From: Lutraria lutraria
Lineage: Eukaryota; Mollusca; Bivalvia; Venerida; Mactridae
Length of the DNA stretch: 64,000 nt
Direction of reading: 5' to 3'
NCBI GenBank assembly: GCA_964023205.1
Contig: OZ026845.1
Location: 754,001-818,000 of the forward strand
A model generated the notes under the pieces. It had not been told where the DNA came from, ran no database searches, and saw nothing but the letters and a program-made list of their open reading frames with translations. Below, piece after piece: positions 41,611-53,090 of this stretch; the stretch's first letter is position 1; every line of letters starts with the position of its first letter. A program made the translations under genes and the position numbers.

Positions 41611-43889
41611 GTCATAATATTCTGACCAGGAGTAAGTTTATGCTAAAAGTATAAAAATAAAATAAATATGGAAAGAAATTTGAAAATAAATTCATTTATG
41701 TATGATATTCTCCTTGATATTCATTTTAAAACCACAGGTACTTGACACAAATTCAGATTTTGGCTATTTAGGCTCCTTATACCGAATAATAAGGAAGGGT
41801 ACCCAACGGTTATACAACAGGCATGGGAAACATTCATGCTGAACTGCAATAAAAAATGACTTACTATTTTCTTCTTATGGTTGACAGCAGGAATGTTTTA
41901 TCTATTTGTCACAACTTTTTATTTGATGAAAAAAATTAAAACACGGAAAACACGGTCCAAAGTTTCAACAAATCGACACAAAATTGAACACAAGTCATTT
42001 TCAAAGTCCCCTTTCATGCCTATAGGTATACAGTACAAAACAACATCTGGTTGATTTTCATATCAAAACTCCATAAATTATCTGAAGGTAAAAAGGTGCA
42101 TACTTCAATAGATAAACATGACAAAGTATCTCTGGATGCTGTAATATAGCATCCCTTGGTATAAGTAGGCTATACAGCCAAAGTTGAGTACCTGTATTTT
42201 AGACGGCCATACTAAATTGATAAATTCATTTCAATATACAATGTACTTATGTATCTGTATTTTGTTAATTCAATTCATTATGTTCTAAAATCAACCAGAC
42301 CAATAAATTTAATTTTTAATTTTGTTAGACTTTACAACTACAAGCAGTGTGCACTTACATGAATACTTTGTTGTACCGGGGCAAGTCAATATAAAATAAT
42401 TGTTAACACACATGCAGGTACATATCTGAAACATTATGCATTAGACATTTACTGTATAGGAGTATAACATACAGGTACTAGGCACCAGTTCCACATACAT
42501 AAGATACTAAGATACCTCAAAACCCCAAAAAGAATGCAGGACAAAAGTTCCCCCCGGACAAAAGCTCCCCCGGACAAATCTCCCCCCGTATATTTTGATA
42601 GGGGCGGACAAAAGCTCTCCCATTCTTTTACTACCCTGGACAATCGCTCTCCCATTTTTTTGCTCCCCGGACAAAAGTTCCCCCATTGATCATGTTGTTC
42701 ATTAAATTAATTCAAATTAAATGTATCAAGTTGTCAGTAACAAATACGTTTTGATGGCACAGAATTACCTCTTCGAAATTTATTCAGAAATCGATGTAAC
42801 CCCTGATAGAATATCAAATATTTTTTATGTATGAGTGCTCAGATATGCATCCTGTATTGAACATTACAACCATACGGATAGCTTCGACAGGGGAGCTTTT
42901 GTCCAGGGATAAAAAAACAGGAGAGCTATTGTCCGGGGTAGTAACACAATGGGAGAGCTTTTGTCTGCCCCATTTCAAAATCGACAGGGGAGCTTTTGTC
43001 CGGATACCCCCCAAAAAAATGTCTGGCTTCAGTTTATTCTCATTTTATATCAAGAGTTATTGCCCTTGATTAAAGATACTGTTGTATTTCCTGAAAACAT
43101 TATAATACTAATGTGGCTGATTTATTTGATCATATATATTTTTATTTCACCAGACGATATATATCTAAACTTGCAATGCAGACATGCCAATAAAACATTA
43201 CACCAATCCTGAACATTATTAGACAGAAAGTCTGTCCATGTAAAACTGTCAAAACAGTCATTTCATAATGAAAACTTATGTTTTGCTATACTTCAGGTTA
43301 TGCCAATTTACAGTTAATTGAATGTTTTGAAATGATTTAAAGTCTAACAACTGTCTATAATTGTGTTCAAACTAACTCTTTAAGTATTGTTTATGCGTTG
43401 AATGAAAACTTAATTCTATATTTTGTAAGTTAGATAATGATGTTTGTCACTGATTGGTCATAAGTTGACAACAATACAGCCGTATATTGAGCATAATTTA
43501 GAGACTAAAGAATTACTGTATGGTGGGTTAGAAAGTTCAAAGGAATAATAAGCTTACTTCTGACAATTAAAATAAGATACCATGCTGTTTGTTACTTTAT
43601 TGGCACTCTTTTGATCATCCTTATTGGAAGTATGTTATGATCTTCAAAATTCTATTTCATACTACATTGTAATATCATTGGTTTTGGATTTAATAGGCTT
43701 CCAGAAAATAAGACATTTCAACTGTAAAGTTTGAACAATTTAATTGGTTTGTGGGTTGTTAATGGCTACCAGTCATTATACCACACCTGAACTGTCCAGT
43801 CTGCACCAATCACAGTATACTGGTTGGTTGTATAAATATGGCTCCTAGTCTGAACAGTCTTATAACTTGTATAAACTTAAGCTGCAATC
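41611..43889. other. Intergenic stretch with one foldback element
   Basis: It lies between the 28-bp array and the Cys-rich gene. Apart from the inverted-repeat element at 42538-43012 nothing is recognised. Confidence 0.45.
42538..43012. mobile_element. Foldback element with 'ggacaaaagctcccc' arms
   Basis: The left arm (42538-42690) repeats 'ccggacaaaag(c/t)tcccc' four or five times. The right arm (42886-43012) carries the inverse 'ggggagcttttgtccgg' several times. About 200 bp of unique sequence separates them. The arms pair imperfectly, as in foldback transposons. Confidence 0.7.
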
Positions 43890-44121
43890 ATGGCATGCTT
43901 ATGTAGACAAAGTATCTGTGTTTTATTCATTTACTTGATTTGCTGGACAAATCTTTGCTTATATGTTTATTTGTTTTTCTCTACAAAGATGAATTACTCA
44001 AGTAGGATATCTCCATCACAAATCATTGATGGTGTATCTTCATTCTGTCCAGCACAAGTTTGTTCAATTCATTCAAAAGAACGGATTATGTCAAGCATGG
44101 ATCTTCAAGAATGTTGTGGAG
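43890..44121 (+). CDS. Cys-rich gene exon 1 (signal region)
   Basis: Starts at ATG (catggc context) with MACLCRQSICVLFIYLICW and ends ATGTTGTGGAG|gtaaat in phase 1. A later in-frame ATG at 43989 (MNYSSRISPSQ) would remove the hydrophobic segment. Confidence 0.7.
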
Positions 44122-46406
44122 GTAAATTAAATTTTATGGTTTTGCTTACAAAATTATCCAATTTACTGGACATACTATTTTTTATTTTCTTACAGAGTCA
44201 AACCTGTGAATAAAAGAATAATGCGCGGCCTTTATTGACAGGTGACCTTTCATTTTATTTCAAATTATGAATGATGTTTTTAAAAGAAAGATCTTAATTT
44301 ACTCACTGGGTGGCCTTTAATTGAAGGTGGTCGCTAACACAGGTTTGATTGTATTTCAATGTTTGTTTATTTTGTATCTCAGTTTGTTCATGTGAAGATG
44401 ATTGTAACCCAGCTGATTCCAGATGTTGTTTTATCCAAGAAACAGAACATGTTGGTGAGGAATGTCTCATCCCGTCAACAGGTGTACCCGATCCCATATA
44501 CATGGACAAGTACATTAGATATATAATGGTATCATCTTGTCCGGCATCATCTAATGAATCAATGGATTACATAGACCAATCCTTAAATACTAGTAACTCA
44601 TGCCATAATAAGAGTGTCGCACCATGGGGAAGTCTTTATCCTGTTTACGCCCACCAAACCGGTACTATCTACAAAAATCAAGAATGTGCAGTATGTAACG
44701 AAGAATACAACACTTCTACTTGGACCCCAGTTTTATATTGTGACCTGGATTACAGAAAAGGGGACTTTTTTAGGAGGCTTGATATTGATAATTACATTCA
44801 GTTTTACTTAGGAGAAAACATTTACGATATATGTTTTGTAAACTTTATTCCACCAGTATCTGCAAATATTTTGGAGAAGAAACAGTGCTATAAGCATACA
44901 GTAGATACCTGCGCAGTGGATGACTTCAAAATACCAGACATGTTACAGCTTACCACGGAAGAAGTAGTTCAGGCATGTGAAAGCAATTTCATTGCCCCTT
45001 TTGCATCAGGCTTTCTGTATAAAAACCTTTTCTGTTTTATGTGTAGTGGCAAGAACTTTCAAACTTCGATCAGAAAAAACAAATGTGAATCGTTTTTTCT
45101 ACCATTTATAACACGAGGACTGTCTTCAACATTTACATTGTTTATCAACCTCCGTCTACTGAAGTCATTGCCTCACATTTCAAACAAAATGCGGGCTTGC
45201 AACGACAACATGAGTGTAAGTAATAAATATGTATTTTTCTACAGAAAATGAGAAATAAATGACTTAATTTATTCTCAAAATACAATAAATAATACATGTA
45301 CTTAATAATACATTTAGATACAATTTATAATTGGAGACAAGTTCTTAACTATGAATTGAGGCAAAAGTGAACAAATACTAAAGGTAAAACATTGCATCTT
45401 GTAGTCAATGTTATAGTTTTGTTAATGTTATATCTAGCATCAATTTGTGTACATTATAAAATCAGGATACATATATCATGAATAATTCTTTAATATCATA
45501 ATTGAATTATAAACAATGAAGTTCATATTCTAGTTTAATCTTTTATGTAACTCTTTATTCATATCCAAGGTTTGCAAAGAAGTATATTGCCCTTCTGCTA
45601 GAGTACGATTTGAGCAAGGTAACTGTATATTTCCAACCGCTCTGTGGAAGTTCAAAATTTACAAAGTTTTACTGAAGTTGACTCCATCAGCTAGTACATG
45701 TGGCATTAAAGAAGTGACCATAAATCAATACAGAGAAATCACTCCGTGGCCAAAACCATGGACATTAAGTCGAGTTGGTTTACATCTGTTTCACAATACT
45801 AGTGTTGTTGATCATGTTTTCGTACAAATTGAAATTAAAAAAACATTTCAGAAACCAAACAGATTGTTAAAGATAGTGGCTAAGTATAGCTCAAGGCCAT
45901 GGTGTTACAACAATTACAAAGGCAAGAAAGTGTGTTTGTCTTCTGACTTCTTGTCCTACAAATTTGTGCTAGAAAAAACAATACTTTTGAAGAAGAATCA
46001 AAAACATATTATGTTTGTGCCAGAATATCTAAAATATCCAGATCAGAGATCAAATGCTTCAGAAACACACTGGCTCCCACTTCATACTTCAATAGAACAA
46101 GAAGGCACTCGACTGATTGTCGGAAAAATGTTTTTCTGCGACCAAATAGAGCTTGATGAATCAGAGTATACTCTTTTACACGAGACACGTGTAGTGTACC
46201 TTATAGAAAAGAAGCAGTACCTCTTTGATGGTGAATTTGTCCTGATTATGACTGAAGATGGAACAAACAGAAGGATCAGAATCTGCCTTGAAGATTCAAA
46301 TGTGAAAATTCAGTCACTGAAAAATGTTGCCAGTATCTACAAAATCAACTTTGAGACTGAAAGGTTTATACTAATTTTAGCATTTATATTACACACAGTC
46401 TTCTGA
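43890..46406 (+). CDS. Cys-rich secreted or membrane-anchored protein with somatomedin-B-like cluster, three exons
   Basis: Coding exons 43890-44121, 44383-45215 and 45570-46406 have agreeing phases (1, then 0) and encode about 633 aa. The N-terminus has a hydrophobic stretch (VLFIYLICWTNLCLYVYLFF, about 11-30) that could be a signal peptide or signal anchor. A Cys cluster spans exons 1 and 2 (ECCG then CSCEDDCNPADSRCC, about 74-93), with the C-x-C-x3-C...CC spacing seen in somatomedin-B domains. Many spaced Cys follow in residues 100-330. The C-terminus is hydrophobic (RFILILAFILHTVF). This layout is like the extracellular part of mollusc adhesion-type receptors, but no seven-helix region is seen here. 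The donor-like AAG|gtttat near the end (about 46363) would allow longer isoforms. No ligand or role can be assigned. Confidence 0.7.
44193..44351. mobile_element. TA-flanked MITE family B, copy 2
   Basis: It starts CAGAGTCAAACCTGTGAA and ends CGCTAACACAGGTTTGATTG with TA flanks. It shares 'ggcctttattgacaggtgacc' (one base longer than needed for the family core) with the copy at 25437. It sits in intron 1 of the Cys-rich gene, ending about 30 bp before the exon 2 acceptor. Confidence 0.78.
44383..45215 (+). CDS. Cys-rich gene exon 2 (Cys-rich ectodomain)
   Basis: Acceptor ttgtatctcag, donor ATGAGT|gtaagt; phase 1 in, phase 0 out. It begins CSCEDDCNPADSRCC and contains motifs such as NQECAVCNEEYNTSTWTP and LFCFMCSG, with several Asn-x-Ser/Thr sites. 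Confidence 0.75.
45570..46406 (+). CDS. Cys-rich gene exon 3 (C-terminal domain, hydrophobic end)
   Basis: Acceptor catatccaag is weak (AAG) but gives an open phase-0 frame of 278 codons starting VCKEVYCPSARVRFEQGNC. The end FETERFILILAFILHTVF before TGA could be a short membrane segment or a GPI-attachment signal. Confidence 0.7.
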   Translation, partial: VCKEVYCPSARVRFEQGNCIFPTALWKFKIYKVLLKLTPSASTCGIKEVTINQYREITPWPKPWTLSRVGLHLFHNTSVVDHVFVQIEIKKTFQKPNRLLKIVAKYSSRPWCYNNYKGKKVCLSSDFLSYKFVLEKTILLKKNQKHIMFVPEYLKYPDQRSNASETHWLPLHTSIEQEGTRLIVGKMFFCDQIELDESEYTLLHETRVVYLIEKKQYLFDGEFVLIMTEDGTNRRIRICLEDSNVKIQSLKNVASIYKINFETERFILILAFILHTVF

Positions 46407-48338
46407 CACTTGTGAACTCCTTAAAGCTCTCGATTAAGTTCTCACAATATAACTTGAACATTGATTGAGAAGTTCAGATTCATTGACTTTGAAAAAGAGA
46501 AAATTAATACCGTGTAACATGTCTGGAATCACTAGGTATAAATTCACTCAACTTTAATATACAGACTACATGTACCATACAGTCCATGTTCTTTAACAGC
46601 CTGGTTGAAGGCTAAAATGCTTTAGTGCACCAGTATTACATACTAATTGTCTGAGACTGTATACTAGAAATATTTGGTGAAATTTACTGAAAAGTTCAAG
46701 AAAATATTGACACCTGTATCCTTTTACGAAGGGTCATATTTGTAAAATTATGATTTTTTATACAAATTGAAACATTAAATAATCTGGCAGTGCTGATCTA
46801 CTCCTGTCTCTGAAGCTATTTGATAAATATAATTTTACCTTATGAACAGCTGTACCGGGGAGCATTTAACATTTTTTAACCTCCCATCTGGTAGTGTACT
46901 ATGTACCAAATAGACAAGGTCAGATTATGAAACCTACATGTATATGTCTGATAATCAAGAATTCAATTTAGACACAATAAAACTAACCAGCAAGTTATAA
47001 TGTGATATAATTAATAAAATTTCTGAATTGACAGCACAATACAGATGTAATTACATGCATTATAATAACTTTTTAAAATATTTATTTGCCGTTTAATGCT
47101 GATTTTCAACAACTTAGCAGTTATATACGGTGGCTGATTCACCTTAAACGTTTTCCTGGTTGGTACCCAGTACTCACTTACCTTTCCACAAGGAACCGGC
47201 AACTTCTCCACATGTGAAGGAAAAAGACATTATTATCCAATTTTTATGGAGGGGTATGACCGGGAATCAAACCAAGATAATCAGGTCACAAATCTAGCCC
47301 ACTAACCACTGGATGAGTTATAATAACATTGCAGAATTTATAATTCTATAAGAATACACAATACAAATGTTTACACATGTCACCACGATCATCTAATACT
47401 GGCTACATGTATAAAGAATTAATACTAGTAAACTAATCACTACTACATGACTACAAACTAAATTCAATGCCACTATAATAATGATAATAATAAAATAATT
47501 TATTTTGTAGCATTTGAACAAAAATTCATGCTACTATGATAAAATGGTAGTACAATGTTCATGTACACATATTAGCAGACATTCATTATGATTAACTTAA
47601 TCATTTGATTTTTTAGCTAAACCATGTACATGTAATTTAATGTTTCGGTCAAACGGTGAAAGTTTGGTGGTAGTAACTTTTACTGTACCTGTTAAATTAA
47701 GTCTGGCTTCAATTAACAAACTGTTAGATATAAAAAAATAATGAAATACTCATAAAAAACAATTGCAGGATAAAAAATCTCATACAAAACAAAACAGTCT
47801 CATTAACACATTACATTCACATTCTGAATACCGGTAATACTGTAACAAAAGAGCATATATTGCACAATGTTTTTATAAATACCAGAACATGTACATTTTT
47901 AGTTGTACACTGTACAGTAAAGGGCTCATTTTGATAGGCCCATGCCGTTGGATGAAATTGTTAATTTGATGGCTGTATGCTTTGCTTACAGAAATCATTC
48001 ATCTGAAAAACTGTACATGTATGATTTGTGTCCTAGACCTGTGTCCACCTACAAGTGTGCTAGCTGAAGACAGATTTACAATGGATGAACATTGTAAAAT
48101 TAAAATCATCAGTGTACTGAAGACAACTGAGATTATATACATTTCATAAAGAAAATAAACAGAAGCCATGTTAAGTATATTACAAGCACAAAACTATAGG
48201 TTTTAACTAGAAATTTGTAACCTTCTAAACAGCAAGAATAACAATGTGCCATACATACATTATTATACTTATTTTAACTTAGGAAGAATTATCAGAAGAC
48301 AGCAATACAAATACAGTTTATATCACACAGATCTATAC
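46407..48338. other. Intergenic stretch between convergent genes, with one SINE
   Basis: It separates the Cys-rich gene (+) and the unrecognised gene on the minus strand. It contains a family-2 SINE (47095-47325). The remainder is AT-rich with no coding signal. Confidence 0.45.
47095..47325 (-). mobile_element. tRNA-derived SINE, family 2, copy 1
   Basis: On the minus strand the head 'catccagtggttagtgggct' with B-box-like 'tggtttgattcccgg' is followed by 'cacatgtggagaagttgccg' and 'ccaggaaaacgtttaaggtg'. The same blocks occur in order at 60140-60400 on the plus strand. Confidence 0.75.
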
Positions 48339-49541
48339 TCATGAAGATTTTTCAAATGAAAGACCTTGAGTAATGATAGCAGCAGATACTGCAAGATCAA
48401 TTACTATATCCGAATTTTTTCTTATGGCAACAGTCTCAGAAGAATCTGAATGGTCCATAGCGTTGTAAATGTTACTCGACCCTGTTGAATCCAGCACATT
48501 CTCTGAGGTAATTTCATCATGATGTTCACATCTTACACCATACCCATCTCTTTTACTGTTATTATAGTCAGGTAAATGTATATTCACTTTGGAAGACACA
48601 AAGTCATTACCTGATGAACAAACTGACAGGTCAGGTCTAAGTTTATTACCAATAACATTTCCAAATTCATTAGACTTTGTGCAGTTTTCAACAAAACCAT
48701 CTTTATGCTCCACTTCATCAACAAAAACATCCATGTCTCCTTCACTTTCAGATTTTTTCTCCACATTAGCATAAAGTCCTTGATTTTTTATCGCTGTTTC
48801 AATACTATGATCTTCTAAGGCCAGCCTGGCTCTTGCTATCATGTTTACTTTAGGATCAGGTGATATGCCCATGACTTCAAGAGTTTCGTTACAAACATTG
48901 TCCACAATTGCAAAGCCCATCTCTCGTTTCTGCCACATATAACTTGATAGGTCATTCTCTTGTCCATTATCATAATTTTCAGGAATTTCAGTTGGAAGTG
49001 TATTATCACTTATGGTATTCATAGATTCAACAGAGCTTTCAGTCGGTTTAACTTTAACACGTTTGACTTTAGTTTTTGTTTCGTCAAATGTTGAAACTGG
49101 TTCACACTTCCTTTTAAAGCAATTCTTATCATATTTAGAACCAAGAGCCTCATTTTGATCAACTTCTTCTGTACAATCGTATTCAACATCGTTTTTTACA
49201 CATCCCATTTCAGTATCATACATGTAATTCTGCCTACCGGCAAAACTTTCCACACCATGTTGTGGGGTATCAGAGTGAGAAGAAGCACAATCTATGTCCT
49301 GTTCTGTCTTACAAATTTTACTATCATGAGCTTGTAAATGTCTGATGCTGTGGAAACCATATTCTGTGCTATTTAGGTCAGATGTGCATGCCATGGGCAA
49401 ACACTGTCTATTAGCAGGATTGACGTAACCTTTGATTTGCCAAGCATATCTTGCTTTCTTAAATGGATGTTCGATACAAGATTGCAGACTACCTTCCATT
49501 GTCCGAGATTTATGACTTAAATTCATTGCACTATATAAAAC
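48339..49541 (-). CDS. Unrecognised protein, coding part of terminal exon (about 395 aa)
   Basis: On the minus strand, acceptor catcatttcag leads into an open frame; the first Met in the exon is at 49526 (MNLSHKSRTMEGSLQSC). Two ends look conserved: the start (SCIEHPFKKARYAWQIKGYV) and the end (VIDLAVSAAIITQGLSFEKS). Between them lies a long polar region with a basic patch (KTKVKRVKVKP) that could be a nuclear signal, and a helical block (VNMIARARLALEDHSIETAI). I do not recognise the family. Conserved ends with a loose middle suggest a regulatory or adaptor protein. An upstream exon, possibly non-coding, should lie near 50.9-51.1 kb. Confidence 0.65.
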   Translation of the reverse strand, partial: VLYSAMNLSHKSRTMEGSLQSCIEHPFKKARYAWQIKGYVNPANRQCLPMACTSDLNSTEYGFHSIRHLQAHDSKICKTEQDIDCASSHSDTPQHGVESFAGRQNYMYDTEMGCVKNDVEYDCTEEVDQNEALGSKYDKNCFKRKCEPVSTFDETKTKVKRVKVKPTESSVESMNTISDNTLPTEIPENYDNGQENDLSSYMWQKREMGFAIVDNVCNETLEVMGISPDPKVNMIARARLALEDHSIETAIKNQGLYANVEKKSESEGDMDVFVDEVEHKDGFVENCTKSNEFGNVIGNKLRPDLSVCSSGNDFVSSKVNIHLPDYNNSKRDGYGVRCEHHDEITSENVLDSTGSSNIYNAMDHSDSSETVAIRKNSDIVIDLAVSAAIITQGLSFEKSS

Positions 49542-49650
49542 CTGAAATGATGATAAAAACAAATTAAAACAATAATTTACTCGCATAAAAAGGAAAGAGG
49601 AATGTACTGGTGAGGTATATTGTATTTTAAATTGGCTGGTATATTCACCA

Positions 49651-49723
49651 GCCCAATTAGCTCAGTTGGTATCTAGAGCATCTGACTTGCAAGCAGGAGG
49701 TCGCGCGTTTGAGCCCTGCATTG
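49651..49723 (+). repeat. tRNA-like sequence (degenerate, probable SINE head)
   Basis: 'gcccaattagctcagttggt' resembles a tRNA 5' half with A box, followed by an anticodon-loop-like 'cttgcaa' (TGC) and 'gcgtttgagccc' as B box. The acceptor and T stems do not pair well, so it is not a convincing functional tRNA gene. It abuts a CAG-ended element at 49724. Confidence 0.6.
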
Positions 49724-50038
49724 CAGGGTTTTTTCTCTGTATTTTGGGAATATGACCCATACCCTTGGGATTGGGAATTTTCGCGGTGTTTTAATCAAAA
49801 TTGGGAAAAAATGCATAACTACAATTTTTGCAATGTTCAACTTATTCTACTTATTTACACACAAAACAGTAGCAGAATAAGGTATTTACTACCAATAGTG
49901 ATGTTAATGAACTTATAAAATTAAAAAAAAAAAATTGGGATTGGGAATTTTTGTCTGTGAATTGGGAAAAAAAGAGACTATTTTCCATTGGGAATATGAC
50001 CGAATTTCGGCTATAAAATCGCCCCAAAAAAATCCCTG
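49724..50038. mobile_element. CAG-ended element, ~5-bp target duplication
   Basis: The ends are CAGGGTTTTTTCTCTG and, reversed, CAGGGATTTTTTTGGGGC. Flanks are CATTG and CATCG. The interior has 'ttgggattgggaatttt' blocks and 'gaccgaatttcggct'. Confidence 0.7.
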
Positions 50039-51059
50039 CATCGGGTTATACGAGTACATTATTTTCCTCCTTCTATTGCATATATTATATGTTATAGCTA
50101 GGGCTGTGGTGAGTATCCGAGTACTCGGGTAATTACGAATCATATTGAAAAATCAATTATGAATAACCGTCATTACTGAGATTTGTGGTTCGCGATCTTG
50201 TTTTTTAACATAAAGTGTATGCAGCATTGTTCTTAAAAATCCCATTTCTCTGAATGTATATTGTCTCATCATAGACTACTTTCAAAGACCTATACTATGT
50301 ATGTATAGGTCTTTGCTACTTTGTTTGCCAAGAGGTCCAATCGGATCTTAAATATTGCGTCACAGGCTCAAACCAGAAATGATGCTGTAAATCCATTAAT
50401 TCGAAGGGAGTACGTATAAATTTAAGCCATAGAATAATTTATATTTATTTTTTTCATTATTCCTAAAAGAAAATAATTATAATTTAGCTGTCTTCTGAAC
50501 TGCAATGTTTTGGGATATATATAATGTCTCTGACGATCCAACAGCCCTAGTTATAGCTGCGATCTGATATAAACATGCATAAGTGTCTCATGTTATAGTT
50601 AAGTCATTTAAAGTCCCTTATGATATCTGTTAAGAATGAAATGGAAATTTAATCATTATAATGGAACTGAAAAGAAATAAAAATTAACATATTTGAGCCA
50701 GCTTTGCCATTGTAAGTTATACAAATGACAACTAGTCTACATTCATATCACAATGCAAGTAAAAAATAACTAGACGCTACCTGAATTTTGTAAAAAGAAC
50801 CGTAAGAATTAAACGACAAAATTCTGTCAAAGCTTCTGATAATTTTGTCAGTCTATGTTATGTTTTTATGCAAAGGTCAAGGTTGAATAACAAAATAGTC
50901 TAGAAGATAAATATATCTACAAATATTTTTAATTAAATGCATGAAATAATAGACTGTATTTAAGCAAAAATCAATTCAGTTAATATTTTTGACAGTTAAT
51001 TATGTTTTTGAGTAAGAACAATAAACAATTAATCCTAAAAACTTTGGTTAGAGACTGCC
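50039..51059. other. Upstream region of two divergent genes
   Basis: AT-rich, with no coding exon seen. Non-coding first exon and promoter of the minus-strand gene probably lie at its right end. Confidence 0.4.
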
Positions 51060-51125
51060 GTTGACAGCTGCCATTTTGTTGTATATCTTCGCGACCGAAA
51101 TGGTGTGAGACTCTTTTGTAAAAAC
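51060..51125. promoter_or_regulatory. Probable divergent promoter with GCCATTTTG motif
   Basis: The sequence gccattttg at 51070 is the reverse of CAAAATGGC, a YY1-type core-promoter motif common near metazoan start sites. It lies 50-60 bp before the ATG at 51126. Placement between two divergent coding regions supports a shared promoter. Confidence 0.4.
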
Positions 51126-51179
51126 ATGTCAGAATTGAGTTATCAAGCTATAAGAACTGCAAATCAAGCTAGAGAAGCT
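51126..51179 (+). CDS. Probable first coding exon (18 codons) of a gene running rightward
   Basis: ATG in context aacATGtc opens MSELSYQAIRTANQAREA and the frame meets a strong donor GCT|gtaagt in phase 0. The peptide is helical in character. No second exon can be recognised to the right, so intron 1 may exceed the window. The family is unknown. Confidence 0.5.
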
Positions 51180-53090
51180 GTAAGTTATATTTCACTAGCT
51201 TTTTGTACAACGTTTCTGTTGGGACATGCGCAAACTGTCGAGATCTTCTACGGCTTATTCGTGCTCGAGCTACTTCGTACTTGTATGACTAGGTGGATGC
51301 ATATCCGGAACCCCTGAAATTGTAGCAACACTTTAGTTACAAATACACTTATAACCTTACAATATGGCTAATACATATACATAATGACTACATAAATATT
51401 ATCTTTATAATATTGGTACTAAAAAATACCAAAAATTCAAATATATCCCGACACAACCAGTTTTCGGCACTAACCTGTTTCCGGCAGCCCTGGAAATGTT
51501 TTAGTTTTTCACAATCCTTACGTCATATCCAGGCCAAGTGCACCCGTTTTGTTTACAAATTGTACTGTAAATCACGAAACCTCCATTTGCCGAAATTGAG
51601 ATTTGAAATGTTACTACTAATAAAAATATACGAGCAATATGTTATTTTTTCTCTGCTTTCACTATTCCCAAATTTTGCTCTTATAAAGTTCAATATTTTT
51701 ATGTAAAAATTGAACGCACACGATTCCACGCATGTTCGTCTGGTAAAGTAGGTCAATATGCAAATCCCGCCTACTTGAATAATTTCTCTTGTATACTTGT
51801 CAGAAAATATAACGAGGTGAATTAGGACTGGTGCCTTGTCAATGTTTTTGAAAACATTGTAACTAATTGGATCATAATTGACTTGTTGATGTTACAGTTG
51901 CATAGGTTTTGTGTATATTTATCAGAGACATTTACATGAAAGAGGTTCATGCAGATCAGTATAGTAAACTGTGCATGTTGCGATACATGTCAAAGCTGGG
52001 TCAACTTGGCTTTCTGCACTAATGTTAGGGTTATCATAACAGACGACACATTTGTTTCCGTTTACAGTAGTAAAGACACCCCTTAAACGTTTGACCACTA
52101 TAAAAATAATTTGTATAGTTAAAAGTGTTTGAAACAGTTGAACATTTAGTTAACATTATTTTAGACTGCTCCAGTATAAATGCACCGCACATTTTTTTGA
52201 CCGGTGTACTTTTACTACAGTTGCCGGAAATAGGTTGGATAACCTCCCTTGGATGCAAATTAGGTCGGCCATATTTGAAGCGCATATTTAAAACAAAAGA
52301 CGAGATAACTAAATTTTATTTATTTAATAAAGAAGCTGGAAATCTTCTACGTAATATTTAATGGCAGAATGTGTTTTCTCGTATGTATTTTCGAGTTTTG
52401 CAATCAATTTACCGTAAGATTGCCGGAAACTGGTTGTACCGGGATACCACAATGTCCAAACAGTCATTTAACAGTTTTTTCTAGCAATATTTTATAAACT
52501 TTTGAGATTCCTAACAGGCCCAAACACATTTCTAAGCGGCTAAATTGGCCTGCTGTTATTGAGAACCCTGAAGGCAGTTGAAAAAATCCCCTGAAATTCC
52601 CCTTTTTCTTCAAAATGATGCGAAATACCCCTACCTGAGGGCCTCCAGCCTGTTCCCCTAAAGTGCAGCTAGGGCCCTGCCAAATAGTCCTTAATTTAAT
52701 AATTATTATTTTCATTCATACCCTAGATTAGTTTTCATCCATTTGATTTGTGGTGTAACTTCAATCTGCATATCATACATATCATGAAGTTAATCAGAAA
52801 CATTCATTTGTAGAGACAAGACTGTGAATTGTCAAAGAATAGAACTTTAATATATGTTTGACTGAAAATATTCACATATTTGTATGATGAGAAGAATTGT
52901 GAAAATGAAGACATAGTCAGTGCTCAATTATTGAAAAAGAATTAATTGTTTGAACTTATACGGTTTGAAAAGCATCATGGTCCAGATTATAGTGGTAGAC
53001 TATATTGATCTCAAGGTCACCAGCTTATATATAGTTTGGCTTGTGCATGCAGAACCTTCATTAATTAAACAGTTCTCAAATCAGGTAATG
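51180..53090. other. Possible intron 1 of the gene starting at 51126
   Basis: No coding exon is seen. A short stretch at 52630-52690 (cctgagggcctccagcctg, then 'cagctagggccctgcc') hints at a decayed CAG-ended element. Confidence 0.4.

Noticed and set aside
49651..49723. Functional tRNA-Ala(TGC) gene
   Set aside because: The acceptor and T stems mismatch at several positions and the sequence abuts a transposon; it is more likely a SINE head.
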